Assembly: GCA_030765045.1 (NCBI GenBank)
Contig: CM060964.1
Span: 167,050,115-167,114,114 of the forward strand
Direction of reading: 5' to 3'
Origin: Tenodera sinensis
Taxonomy: Eukaryota; Arthropoda; Insecta; Mantodea; Mantidae
Length of the DNA: 64,000 bases
Shown: positions 11,040 through 22,417 of the stretch, in pieces
How the letters are laid out: each line of letters begins with the position of its first letter
Numbering within the stretch: the stretch's first letter is position 1
The notes under the pieces: generated by a model
What the model saw: the letters and a program-made list of their open reading frames with translations, nothing else
Database searches by the model: none
Told to the model about the DNA's origin: nothing
Position numbers and translations under genes: made by a program

Positions 11040-12420
11040 CAAAACTCAAGAAGGAGGAACAAGACAAATATTTACCTTCCTTAATGAAAGTGAGGTCTCC
11101 AAGACGGTAAACTGTGTGTGAAAAAACTCCAAAAGATAATGGAACTTCCATAACTGTTAATTACTACTTTCACTTTGGAAAGGAAGAAATTCCTGGTTGT
11201 ACATATTTGTTTAGATAATTATTTGGTATTAGTGTTTCTTGTGTAATGAAAATTGCCAAAGATACCCTGAGTGGGAAGAATGTGCATGATAAACATGGAA
11301 GTGACCATATACTTGGAAATTTTCAGACAAAAAGACAAAATGTGATGGAGGTTTTGTCAAAACTGAAAGGAAGTGAAAGCCATTATTCAAAAAACAAAAG
11401 TTTCTACTTCAAGCATCAGAAACTTATTCATTATTATCAATAATAATTTGGTTTCAGACAATTTAAAATAATGGAAGTAATTTTTCACACAGAAATTCTA
11501 CAACTTGGTTTTTGGAACTCCAACAACTGATAATAATTAATGTAGCTATTGCATAAAATTGTATCATGAAATAAAAATTGCTCTTGTTATAACAAAGAAG
11601 CATGAATTAATAACAAAGTTGTGGGTACACAAAATTTGTGCTAAATAGTTTCAGAAACTCATAAAGTAGGAACTTAATGGAAGTAAAGCATTTGCCTTTG
11701 ATATACAGCAAATACAGATACTCCCACAATTATTGACAGGTGAGGATTATTATTCATGTCAGATATCTCGGGATCACTTGTGTATGACGGGTGTTGAAAC
11801 CAAAGATCCAATGTTCTACTTATGGACCAAAATGCAAGCTGGGAGGGGTTCCAAAGAAGTTGTTTCAATTATCACTAACTCTCTAAGTGGCTAAGAGTTT
11901 GACAGTTTAATCACTAGCATCTATTTGTTTGCTGATGGTTGTGGTGGACATAATAAAAATCAGCATGTCATGCATACTTTGTTATTTTGGTAGTTGAAGG
12001 AATCACCCCCACATGTAACACAAACCTGTGTTTTCCCCCATTTTCAGGCATTTATTTTTACCTGCTGATCATATATTCAGTCATCTAATTAAGAGTTGAA
12101 GAGAATTTCAGAAAGTTTGTCTTCTAATGAGGGAAACTCTACTGACGTATAGGAAAAACTAGAGTCCTCGGAAAAGACTGGATGGTCAAAGATTATAAAG
12201 AACCTGCAGAAGCTTGAAACAAATTTGATAAATGAGGTGAAAAGAATTGTGTTGCAAAACTGTGGAATTGGAGGCAAAAGGAGTGTTAAAATCCAAAGTG
12301 GAGAAATTTACTGTTTTGAAGATCCACTAATTCATTTCACAATCATGACAAAATGAGGTGACTGTAGAAATGCCAAAGAAAAGAATAATCTAGGTCTGAT
12401 AAGTTATTTTACTGAAGAAA
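11040..12420 (+). pseudogene. DUF7869-like transposon protein, relic
   Basis: Plus-strand pieces in several frames resemble a multi-copy insect protein family that, from memory, carries a DUF7869 domain. About 11246-11440 contains SKLKGSESHYSKNKS. About 11690-11870 contains FAFDIQQ, LPQLLTGEDYYSCQISRDHL and FYLWTKMQAGRGSKEV. About 11925-11980 contains LFADGCGGHNKNQHVMHT, like the family's SDGC-GQNKN motif with an acidic residue that may be catalytic. About 12055-12420 matches the tail (LPADHIFSHL, GKDWMVKD). Stops and shifts make it non-functional, and no ends were found. The family name is my recollection and is less certain than the homology between the pieces. Confidence 0.65.
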
Positions 12421-14780
12421 AGAAGACAGATGATGAGAACTGTTATCTACAAGATATGGAAATCGCCTATATGACCTGCATGTTAAAGGTGGCATATAAA
12501 TGGTGGTGGGGGAATGGAGAAAACTGAAAAGAAGTTGAACTTTAGTTCTTCAGTGAATTACAATCCCATTTCACTACAAGAATCAGATGAAAGTAATGTT
12601 ATGTGTAACTCTTTGGAAGAAGATTCTATACTTATTTAATGCTTTAATGTGTGCATTTTTCTTTTTTGCTTCAAATTTTGTTTCACAAAATAAAAACTGT
12701 ATTCCATAGAAAGTGAACTAGGCTTACAAAATATTTTTATCTGACACCATTATATTGTTAAAATGTTTCAAAGAGATGTCATACTTTCCAATAACACCGT
12801 TCTAGTGTTTCACTGCATAATTTATGAATTATTCATCAAAGAGATCAAAGCATAAATTGTCCAAGTTAATTATTGCAATTACCTATTTCTGTAATTGTAA
12901 AAAAGTTTTTTATTCAGAAATATTGTTCCATCATTGAAATGTAGATTTAAAGGAAATATTATTCATCTTTCTATTGCAGATAGTGTGAAAAAAACATTTT
13001 TTCTGCTGAAAATTTTGTTTTAACCTGATGATTGACTTTTGATAGCTGCTCTTCATATGATGCTGTAATACCTCATACTGTGAGCTCTCACTCACTTTCT
13101 ACACAAAAACAATTTTTGAGTTTGTAGATTATTTTGAGTGCAGAGAGCTGAATCAATCAAAACTGTATTCATGAAGAGAAGTCAAAGCATAAGAGTAGAT
13201 TTCAAATAAACTTCCTACACAGTGGCGGTTCCTGGTGATTACATACTCGCAACTGTGCACCCACTAATTTCGACCTGCATGTGAATGTGTATTTACCTCG
13301 ATAGATATGTATATGAGAAAGTCAAATGTCAAACTTTCTTCTATGTGAACTTACTTGTTTAATTTTCCCATGCCCTCTTAACCAAATGTCAGCACATTCA
13401 GTCAACAAGCTGTAGAAACACATAAACCTGATTTTATGACTGGCAAAGGAAGCTTTGGGGTGAGGGGTCATAGGGAGCAGTGAAAAGCTTGCATTTAGGA
13501 GTATGGCAAGTTAATGCAACATAATCAACAAGGTCAAGAGATGAGATTCTTACTGTGCAAGCACACTACAGTGTTGTACAAGTCTTCTCAAATTTTTCTT
13601 TCTACAAGCATTTCCGTCCCTCTTGTTTAGCAGAAGTTGCAATCAACCTGCTAGGCAGTTAGCCAGCTTGACATTTCTAAATATAATGTACCTATTTTCT
13701 ATATTAAAATGACAGTTCTGTTAATGTTGTAAACACAATTACATCTATTTTTATTAAACCATTATAAATGCATACTCTTCATGTCATAATTTACTAAGGC
13801 CAATACTTCAGTTTGGAATAGTTATTTTGTTACAGGATTATTGTTGTTATGTTTGTGTTTCTGGCAGCAAATTATATGCAGTTGTGTCTGCTCATAGCAG
13901 GAAATTTGAATCTATGAAAGTGTGGAAATCAATAGTATGGCAAAACTGAAGGAGAAAAATCTTACGGGTTTATTCTTAGGAGAGAAGCTTTTTTCTGTGC
14001 TTATTGTTTGTGGGTGAGAGAAACGGCATCGGGACAAATAATGGCTGTTGTGATATTGATAATTTAAAACAAAAAAAATAGTAAATATGACAGCCCAGTT
14101 GCCCATATGAATTGTGAATTAGAATTGTGTGGTGTGTGTCAAAGAGAAAGAGATTAAAGGTGGAGAGGATGTAATATACTGCACACCTACTGCAACAAGT
14201 CATGAGCTGCCACTGTCACTACAGAAAATGCTCTGGTTCTATTCATTATTGTTTTTCAGAGTGTAAACATGAATAACCAGCTGACTTGATTTTTATCACT
14301 AACTTAACTTATTTATTAAGCACTTAGGCCATTAGTCTCATCTTCATAGTAGACTGAATGCTGGGAACACATTTATCTACTTCAAGACATCTGATTTATG
14401 TGATGAATTTGCTGAGATCACTCAATACCAAAATATCAAAACATTACATGAATGAATGAATTTATCTTAAATATATACATCATAAATCAGATTAATTGCT
14501 GTACTCATGTTATTTAATAATTTGAAACAGCAAACCAGTGAATCAGCATGTAGCCTCCTGTTACAAACATAATTATAATTTGAATTTACAACATTAGTTT
14601 GAACCAGGCACAGAAAATACATAAAATAAAATAAATTAATACAGTCTCAATATCTACATATACTTGAGTTGCACTTGGTGTATATAAACACAATCTACCT
14701 ATTTGTACTACTCTCATTTAATTAACTATACCAATTTACCTGATAGGCATCCTTTCAAGCATCCAATTTTATAATTTTAA
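12421..14780. other. unassigned AT-rich stretch
   Basis: No coding evidence. A CAGTGGCGGTTCC motif at 13221 resembles a hAT left end, but no partner was found. Two overlapping open frames near 13912-14203 on the minus strand have no recognisable domain. Confidence 0.4.
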
Positions 14781-14781
14781 A

Positions 14782-14820
14782 AATGCCTCTTTTGTATTTT
14801 TCTTTCCTCCTTCCTAACAA
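14782..14820. repeat. direct repeat flanking LINE relic, left copy
   Basis: About 39 bp starting AAATGCCTCTTTTG. It matches 17251-17289 in the same orientation with about three mismatches. It could be an unusually long target duplication or the trace of a tandem LINE arrangement. Confidence 0.75.
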
Positions 14821-17250
14821 TTCACCCAACTTCCTAATCTCATTTGTATTGTTAGACCTTCTAATTCTCATTTTAATTATTTCTCTCAGAAATTTCAACC
14901 ACTTAACCAGTACCCATTTATCCCTCTATAATTTAGTCCCTGTACAATCCAAAATAAAATGTAGATCATTTGCCATTTCCTCACATAATGGACACCTCTG
15001 TCGGTCTATTCCCTGTTTCGTTCCCCTTAATTTCATTTCCTCAGATCTAAGCCATGCCCGCCCTCCTTTCCAATTTATTACACCAATATATTTTTCCCTG
15101 CCCAAATCTTTTTTAATTTGCCTATACAGTACCAAGGGTTTCTTATCCCTAATGCTACTACATATCTCTTGTATATTGATATCTTCAGTTCTCTGTCTGA
15201 TCTCTTTCCAAAACTTTCCTTCTAAAGTTCTCTGTCCCACACACATTCCCCATTCCTATTTCCTCTATAATCCTTTGTATAGATAAAGCTCAACTATCAG
15301 ACACTAATGTTTTCTCCTGCATAATCATGCATTGTTTTACTATATTCTGGTCTTCCAATGCTCTGATCCGGTACTAGAACTTTATCAATCTTTCAATTAG
15401 TAGCCCTTTACTTCCTGTTCTACCTGATTCCAGCAGTGCAACTCCCTTAGGTGATGCAGCTGACAAAAACTTCTAAGTATTAAGTCCACCCCTTGCCACC
15501 CTTCGCCATATCCCATACAACATTTTGGCTTCCACTATTGCCTTATGCCTCTTTCTAATCATTTAATTTGTATCCCTGATATTTTGAATACACATGTTCT
15601 AATCCCCTTCATGGCAATTTTACCCCTAGCTAAGACTGCTTTCTTTTGGTCATGCCATCTTCCATTACTACTTAACTGACCCCACAAATACTCAATTTTT
15701 CTCACTATGGCTATTTCCTGTCCTTCCATACTCCATTTTTCTTATCTTTTTAATTTATATCCCTTTTTGAAAACCACGATCCTGGTCTTTTTATAATTTA
15801 TCTTTAACCCCCAACTTTTACAAAACCCTCCCAAGGCATTTAGGGCTCTTGGTAATCCCCCAATAGATATAGATCACACCGCCAAATCATCCACAAATAA
15901 TAACCCTGGGGTTTCCTTATTATTTATTGTGGGTCAGTATAAGCTCTCTTTACTAATTACTTCCAGGATATCATCTATAAACAGGCTAAATAGTATGGGG
16001 TTCAACTTACACCCTTGCCTAAGTCCTATACTATTCTTAATAACATTTGAAACTCTATTCACCTCCATCTTTAAGGAGAATCTATTCTCCATCTAAATTT
16101 TCTAGGTTGCTTTAATCATCTTAGAACTCACTTCCTTCAACTGAAACTTCAACCATAATGCCTCTCTATGTATTGTATCAAATGCCTTCTCCAGGTCCAC
16201 AAAAACCACATATACTCTACCCCTTTTCTTGGCCAAATATTTACTCACTATTGTCTTGATGACAAATGCATTTTCGACCATCCTCCTACCCTTCCTAAAA
16301 TCTACCTGGAATTCTAATATTTTATTCTCTTGCCCTCCCCAATCCTGTAACCTTTTTGCCAGCACCCCGGAATAAATGTTTTCTAATATTGATAGTAGAC
16401 TTACACCTCTATAATTAGTAGGATTATCCATATCTCCCTTACCTTTGAAAATTGGTACTACAGTATTCATCCTCCATAATTCTAGCACCTTTCCTCCCGT
16501 GAAAATATAATCCAACACTTTCTTCAACAATTCCCTTCTATTCACGTTGTCACTCCAAACTTTCCACCATTGCCCTGGTATCCCATCTATTCTACATACC
16601 TTATTACCCTTCAAATTCTTAATTGTCTCCCATATTTCCTAGTGAGTAATTTTAATATCAAGAGCTTCCACTAGCCTCATCTCTGGTCTACTCCTTATAC
16701 ACCCACCCTATTGCACTCTAGTAATTCCTTAAAATACTCACACCAAGTGTGAGCTGCAACATTATTACTAATGGCCCTAGTTTTATACATTTCTGATTGT
16801 CCTGCATATTTAATGCTTCCCTTAGTCTATTGCTAATCCTCTGTCCCCAATCCTCTCTTAAATTCTAATAAACACCTATACCCCCACCTCTCTACCAAAA
16901 AATTTGCTTTTGATTCCTGATCTCCTTCCTGCCTCCATCTTTTTAGTTCACACTCTACTCTCTTTCTTGCTATAGCACATTCCTTGTTATACCATCCCTC
17001 TGGCCCTTCCTAACTTTTTCTCTTACTTTTATTTCCTTTCCTGCATTTTTTACTGTACTAATAATCTTCTCTGTTAATCCCTCTTTGCCAAAACTATTTC
17101 CTATTGAATTCCATTCTAAATTATTCTAAATTATGGTTCATCTTCCTTTCTCCACCTATATAAGTCTATTTTTTTTTTTTTTTTGCCTCTATCTGTCTGC
17201 TGAGCCAGCTTCCTCTCACTACCCCTATTAAACCTTGCCCACAGTGGGAA

Positions 17251-17289
17251 ATGCCTCTTTTGCATTTTTCTTTCGTTCTTCCTAACAGG
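17251..17289. repeat. direct repeat flanking LINE relic, right copy
   Basis: Partner of 14782-14820, shared through TTCCTAACA at the right edge. Confidence 0.75.
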
Positions 17290-17499
17290 AAACTTCAGGA
17301 TTTCATAATGTAAACATTTTGTAAATACAGTAATTATTTATAAATATTATAGTGAAAGTATTACTATAATAATAGCATGTGTTAAAGTTTTTCTTCTCCT
17401 TTATTGTTATTTGTTGTTCTGTTACTTTCTTTTAGTTGTTCTTTGTAGTTTCTGTTACTGCTTTTTTAAGCCAATAGCTAACTTTGACAATTATACAAG

Positions 17500-18210
17500 G
17501 TGCATCCATAAAGTAAAATTCCCTAAGGCCGTAGACAGAAACAATACACAACTGAACTGAAAAATTTATTGGAACAGATACAGGAAGTGTTGAGCTATTT
17601 TTCAATATATTCACCATTGAAATTCAGATATTTGTCATACCCTGGGGCCAATTTTTTTATCCCTTTGTCATGGGAGTCTGCCACCTGGGAGTGGAATCAC
17701 TGTGCAACAGCCTCTCTGTTAGTCTGAAAACACCAACCCCATGGGACAGGAGTTTCTAGAGGTTCCAGAACAGATGAAAATCATTGAGAGCAAGGTCTGG
17801 GCTGTAGAGAGGATGTTCAAACACCTCCCAGCTGAATATTTCCAGAGCTGTTTTTCATTGAGCCTTGAACCATGTATAGCCAAGTGTTATCATGCAGCAA
17901 GGCAACGCTGGCACTAAACTTCTTGTGTTGCTTGTTCTGAACAGCCAGTTGCAATATCCTCATTGTTTTACAATAAGCATTCACTATCTCACCTATGGTC
18001 AGGGAGGAATTCAATGCGACAGAACACTGAACACAGCACTTTCTACACTGACACAATCTGCTTGGTAAAGCCACTGTGATGCATTGACTGCTGCTTGGTT
18101 TCTGGGGTATTGTGTGAAACGCACATTTCATCTCCTGTGATGATTTGGACCAGTAGCCTGTGCTGTCATCGTGGTACCACTGCAGAAATGTCAAAGCTGC
18201 CCCCAAGTAG
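17500..18210 (-). pseudogene. second mariner transposase relic
   Basis: The minus-strand frame at 18206-17817 includes LQLAVQNKQHKKFSASVALL, then HDNTWLYM. This corresponds to the mariner segment around the second catalytic Asp (usually written LLHDNARPH). Weaker matches continue downstream in other frames toward a probable terminal repeat near 17498 (CAAGGTGCATCCATAAAGTA). The opposite end was not located. Key motif residues have changed and stops are present, so it is inactive. It is a different subfamily from the copy at 8295-9085. Confidence 0.7.
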
Positions 18211-18625
18211 TTGCTGCAGCATCCTTCTGGTGCTCAATTTCCATTAGAACAACAGGTGATTCATGACATTTTCATGCAACAAGGAGTGGCACGTCTGTGG
18301 GAACTAACTGCTAAGTTCCAGGATCATGAAGCAATGATTCTCCATAATGCATTCATATGCAGAAGCTTCACAAGATTGTGTGTAACAATGGAAGTCCTCC
18401 TACTGCACTCCTCATTGCAGGGAGCGAAATCCCAGGGGGATGGGTAAGATTTCCCCCACCATTGATTTTATACCCAGAATTTTCCCCACCCCCCTCACTA
18501 AAATATCCCAGGGGTGGTTTATATAACGAGACGAACAGTGAAATATACACTGCTAAAATACTTTCCCCTCTACCAACTTTTAACGATTTTGAATATCTGC
18601 TTGCTCATAGCATTAGACCTTAGGC
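18211..18625. other. probable 5' part of mariner relic, then unassigned
   Basis: The stretch directly upstream of the mariner relic may hold its decayed N-terminal region, but I cannot match it residue by residue. The remainder shows no feature. Confidence 0.3.
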
Positions 18626-18639
18626 CTGGCACAATTGAC

Positions 18640-19011
18640 TTCTCCTGCTTTATCTGATTACCCTCCCTGTATAGAGGACTGACACCCCCTAGGACTTACA
18701 AGCCTGTGCCTAGGGTCAGATGACCTTTGGGGAACAGACGAACATATGGACCGCACACAGTGAAGACCTGGAAGCAGGTGGTCAGCTAAGCACTAGATAT
18801 GAGAGTGAGGAAGAGGATGATATGAAATGCTGGTGAAGTGGATGAATGGAAAGGTGATGCTGGAGCAGTTGGTGGAATGAGTGGTGGGGGAAACTGGAGA
18901 ACCCAGAGGAATCCCGGCCAAACACTGATTCATCCATCAGAAATACCACATACTGGAACCGGGGTTGCCTAGGTAATAAGTGAACTGTCTAACTGCTCGG
19001 TCACGGTGCCA
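18640..19011 (-). mobile_element. tRNA-headed SINE (family S2, long form)
   Basis: A 372-bp SINE on the minus strand. It begins AGTGGCACCGTGACCGAGC, a tRNA-like head with an A-box-type GCCGAGC/GACCGAGC start. It is flanked by CTGGCACA(A/G)TTGAC at 18626-18639 and 19012-19025, one mismatch in 14. The same family occurs at 35655-36051 (long form) and 46261-46506 (short form with a different tail). The 3' end reads AGGGAGGGTAATCAGATAAA, shared with the 35.7-kb copy. Confidence 0.88.
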
Positions 19012-19231
19012 CTGGCACAGTTGACAATGAAGTTTAATTAGTGCTATGCTCTGTGCATTCGAAATGTTATCCTGACCACACTTCACATGCAATGGGAGCT
19101 GGAATATGAAATTTCATTTTCAACTGCTGCTGTGAAGCTACTGTGAGACCTCAGAAAATTCTGCTAGTGCATGTACCCTGCTGTCATTACTCTATCATGT
19201 ACATGCAATCACTTCACACAACGTAAGTTTT

Positions 19232-19391
19232 AGTTTAGTTTGGTTTAAGGGCGCTCAACTTCGAGGTCATCAGCGCCCTTAAAAGATTCATGGCAATAGC
19301 CAGATATAAATTTCACTCAAAAAATAAAAATACTAGCAACAAGAAAAATATACAAAGGTAAAAAACAGTGGCAATAGCCAGATATGAAACA
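19232..19391 (-). mobile_element. SINE fragment (family S4) with perfect TSD
   Basis: A 160-bp insertion between perfect 16-bp duplications ACACAACGTAAGTTTT at 19216-19231 and 19392-19407. On the minus strand it ends in a foldback (GGGCGCTGATGACC, then GAGCGCCC) and a TTAAACCAAACTAAACT tail. The duplicated GCAATAGCCAGATAT inside it (about 19293 and 19370) suggests an internal repeat. Perfect duplications imply a young insertion. Confidence 0.85.
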
Positions 19392-19407
19392 ACACAACGT
19401 AAGTTTT

Positions 19408-20392
19408 GCTAGCTCTGAGGTAAGTGAGAAACTTACTTTATGGATCTACCTCATAAACTGCAAGTGACATTTAGCTAGAAGAACCATAGCTCAATGAATC
19501 TGAGGGAGCCAGGATACACATTTTCTAAAATGCTTGCCAGTTTGGTTTTCCCACCTTACAGAAAGAGAGAGCTGTAGTAGCTGCTTTAGATCATGGTTAC
19601 TGAGCAAGATGGCTCTCTAGCAACATGCAAGTCTCCCATTCGTGTGTCCTCGTCATGGCCACTCTAACCATGGAATTCTGTGATTGGTCAGGTGAATGCC
19701 GGAGTGGTTTCTCTTCTACAATGAATTTCCTTCCCTTATTTTCTGTCATGTTTCAGATGTGTTTAGGGGCTGTGTAATGTGAGTGAGTGCAGATGCTTGT
19801 TGGAAGGTTCTTCTCAGCCCTGCCAGATGGCAGTCTTCTGACCTGTCTCTGGTGTTCTACCAGAGAGAAGCCTTGTCTGAGCAGTCTCCCAGTGTGACTG
19901 GGTCTTCAAGCTTAGAATTGTTAGGGACCTTTCTGTATATCTATTGGCCACAGTTCCTTCACTTCACCCATTCCTCCTGGGAGTGGTATGCACAAAAGAT
20001 TCACATTGGTCAGTGGCCCCTCTATTCTCTGGTAGTAGTCATACTTATTAGGTCACGATTGTCCTGAATATTTTATACAATGAAGATTTATATGTACAGT
20101 ATGGATGTAATGTTCTGTTCCCAGGGCCCATCAGTTGTGAATACTCAATTTGTACTTAATCTACTTAATTTAGTCACTCATTCTGGTTTACATTCCAGTT
20201 ATTATGAACCAGCCATAGCTGAAACAGTACATCATTTAAGTCCTGTACATTAAAAGTCTCACAGAAAAATAATTCCTTATATCTATTGTTTCCCTAATTT
20301 TTAGTACTCTTGTAGCTTTATTACGACTCCATGCATTGGGATTTGAAGTAGGCATCTTCAGAACATATGTCGAACACAGACAACGCAATACA
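19408..20392. other. unassigned stretch
   Basis: No coding or repeat feature that I can support. A 94-codon open frame at 19783-20067 has no recognisable domain. Confidence 0.35.
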
Positions 20393-20416
20393 AAAACAGT
20401 ATATCCTTTGAAGGCA

Positions 20417-20625
20417 GTCAGTCAGTTGGCTGGCTCAGTTGATTAGATACTGGTCCTGAGGTCCCAGGTTCAAACCTGGTCCAGACCGATGGTTTTTGGT
20501 TTTTAAGTGTACCTACTTAAAAACAGCAGCCTCATTTCAGTAGATTTATTGGCATGTAAAAGAACTCCTGCAGGATAAAACTCCTGCACACCGGCGACAC
20601 TGATATGACCCTAGCAATTAACAAA
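20417..20625 (+). mobile_element. tRNA-derived SINE (family S3)
   Basis: The tRNA-like head GGCTCAGTTGATTAGATACT (A box) is followed by B box GGTTCAAACCTGG near 20468. The body contains GCATGTAAAAGAACTCCTGC. A second copy lies at 23603-23815. A diverged possible duplication (AAAACAG...AAGGCA) is at 20393-20416 and 20626-20647. The head looks pol III competent in outline but the copy is probably old. Confidence 0.75.
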
Positions 20626-20649
20626 CAAAACAGATTATCTAAAGGCAAT

Positions 20650-21219
20650 ATAACAATTGAACTTTTGAATTAGTTGTGATACAACAGGACACTGTTTATG
20701 TCTGTAAGACACAAGTACTTAGAACACAACTTCTCACTCCACAATATTGGTTGAATTGCCTGGTAAAATATGAGGGAACCTATTCTGATAGTTTGAACTT
20801 CATTCCAAGTTTGTGGGTTGTATTCACCATTTATTACAATAATTGTCTTCAAATGTTACATAGATATGTTCATTAGTTGTAGATTTTTCTGGCCTGTATA
20901 CTTATCAGTTTTCTTTCTTTCTCTTTTATTTAATATAATCTGTAATTATTGTCAAATATTTGTAAAAAAGATATGATAAAGAATTAATATTGTGCAATAC
21001 ATAATTACCAAAATATCTAGTGGGTGTAGAGCATGTGCAGAGCATGTTCTGCTTTACTCAAGTCTGTAGGATATTAGCTGTACTGTGAAAAGGAAGCATG
21101 CATATATATATATTATGTAAAATTACTGAGTTTTTAGGATATTAAGCTACCTATACTATTAAAAACATAAGCATATAAACTATGAAAAAATTCCTGAAAT
21201 TCTCCAAATTAATAATATA
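20650..21219. other. unassigned AT-rich stretch
   Basis: Short open frames on both strands only, with no feature recognised. Confidence 0.4.
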
Positions 21220-21281
21220 TTTTCTTAATGTATATATTCAAGATGCTCTCGGGCTTCTAGCCAGGTGTAGTGATGAAGAGA

Positions 21282-21324
21282 CATCGACGTTTCGGGAGTG
21301 TACATCTCTCCCATCTTCAGGATG
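21282..21324 (-). ncRNA. hammerhead-ribozyme-like motif, left arm
   Basis: Exact inverted counterpart of 21719-21761: CUGAAGA core, 5-bp stem II, GAAAC, and a GUC cleavage triplet with a short stem I. Confidence 0.65.
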
Positions 21325-21718
21325 AAGAATGAATAGCAAGAGTGAAGGGACCAGTATATGTACTGTCAGCCAGTACGTACCGAGTAGAAAACACCCGGTC
21401 TAGTGTGGAGGTGGTTCACCGCTCCGTTGGAATCTGTGTTTTCTGAGTCGGTCGATTTCCAATTTTAAGGCTGGTTTCCAGGATGGGGTTAAGGAGGCTC
21501 TGTCCATCTCCTCCGAGAAGAGTACACTGAACCGGGACGCTGGATTGCAGTTTAGTCCATCCTGGAAACCAGCCTTAAAATTGGAAATCGACAGACTCAA
21601 AAAACACAGATTCCAACGGAGCGGTGAACCACCTCCGCACTAGACCGGGTGTTTTCTACTCGGTACGTACTGGCTGACAGTACATATACTGGTCCCTTCA
21701 CTCTTGCTATTCATTCTT

Positions 21719-21761
21719 CATCCTGAAGATGGGAGAGATGTACACTCCCGAAACGTCGATG
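21719..21761 (+). ncRNA. hammerhead-ribozyme-like motif, right arm
   Basis: Reads CATC (stem I), CTGAAGA (core, matching CUGANGA), one extra T, GGGAG and CTCCC (stem II), GAAA, CGTC, then GATG (stem I partner). The cleavage site would follow C21757. Stem III would be the minimal ACGT kind, which usually needs dimerisation. Hammerheads have been reported in Penelope-like elements. The extra T after the core departs from the textbook form, so activity is not assured. Confidence 0.7.
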
Positions 21762-22259
21762 TCTCTTCATCACTACACCTGGCTAGAAGCCCGAGAGCAT
21801 CTTGAATATGTTCGTTGCCAGGAAAGCTTCAAATCATATTTTTCTTAATGTAATATAACTGTAAATCTTTTGCTTGGTGCAGATATTTCAAATATTTCAC
21901 TGAATTTGGCAATGCTCATGCACTTAAGGATATTATGGTTTTCATCAGCTGAGAAGGCAAAGCAGATTGACGAGTTCATTTCCAATTGTGATTAAGACAG
22001 CCAGATATAATTAATGCAGCAAGATTTGTCCATATTTCATGTAAAAAATCAAATTACAAAATATATTGGACATAAATTCAGGATTACAAGCATTTACTTC
22101 TTTTTAATTCATCTGTAGGGACAACATTTCTATGCTGGTTATCCTGTTTTTAAAATTGGAATAATGTTTATTAGTGTTTTTATTTTAACTGTTACAAAAG
22201 CAACAAAAGTGTGTACTCTTGTTTTGTACATAAAGGAATTTTATATCTTGACATATGTT

Positions 22260-22325
22260 GTAAAATGATATAATGTGAGCAATAAAGTATCACACAGAGT
22301 AGAACCCACATTTATTGGTGACCCT
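22260..22325 (+). promoter_or_regulatory. possible LTR end and primer-binding site
   Basis: A polyadenylation signal (AATAAA, about 22281) is followed within 40 bp by TTGGTGACCCTCGACC (about 22314-22329), which resembles a retrotransposon primer-binding site just after an LTR. The gag-like frame starts 100 bp downstream. The left LTR boundary could not be found. Confidence 0.4.
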
Positions 22326-22417
22326 CGACCATCAGGTGATTTCCAGGAGTGAGCAAGAATACATGATGGTTGAAGAAAAAGGAGAAATAGAACTGGTTAA
22401 TGTCAAGCTTCTGACTT

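Larger units (their letters stand above)
14782..17289 (-). pseudogene. non-LTR retrotransposon (LINE) ORF2 relic
   Basis: Minus-strand reverse transcriptase of a non-LTR element. The piece 16614-16102 contains PTNYRGVSLLSILENIYSGV and VVFVDLEKAFDTIHREALW, the fingers and first catalytic palm motifs. Downstream, near 15880-15910, the catalytic box reads LFVDDLAV (FVDD, where FADD is more usual). The piece 15246-14926 carries a C-X2-C-X7-H-X4-C knuckle (CPLCEEMANDLHFILDC), as at the C-terminus of many LINE ORF2 proteins. The endonuclease domain is not readable, so it is 5' truncated. Multiple stops and shifts make it inactive. Related upstream sequence can be followed to about 17250. Confidence 0.85.
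21233..21839. mobile_element. palindromic Penelope-like element 3' end
   Basis: Inverted repeat with arms 21234-21486 and 21557-21809 and a 70-bp unpaired centre. The whole is flanked by the perfect 13-bp duplication TTTTCTTAATGTA (21220-21232 and 21840-21852). An unpaired tail of about 30 bp (21810-21839, containing GCCAGGAAAGCTTC) sits only at the right. It resembles the complement of the one-sided tail of the 37.5-kb palindrome (GGCCGTGAAAGCCTACG). Each arm encodes the end of a Penelope-type ORF2 (LKLEIDRL, HRFQRSGEPPPH) followed by a hammerhead-like motif. The reverse transcriptase and endonuclease are absent. Assignment to Penelope-like elements rests on the shared architecture and the ribozyme-like end. 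Confidence 0.85.

Noticed and set aside
13221..13260. hAT left end CAGTGGCGGTTCC
   Set aside because: No matching inverted end or 8-bp duplication was found in the following kilobases.
14783..15286. 167-codon plus-strand frame
   Set aside because: Antisense shadow of the minus-strand LINE C-terminal region.
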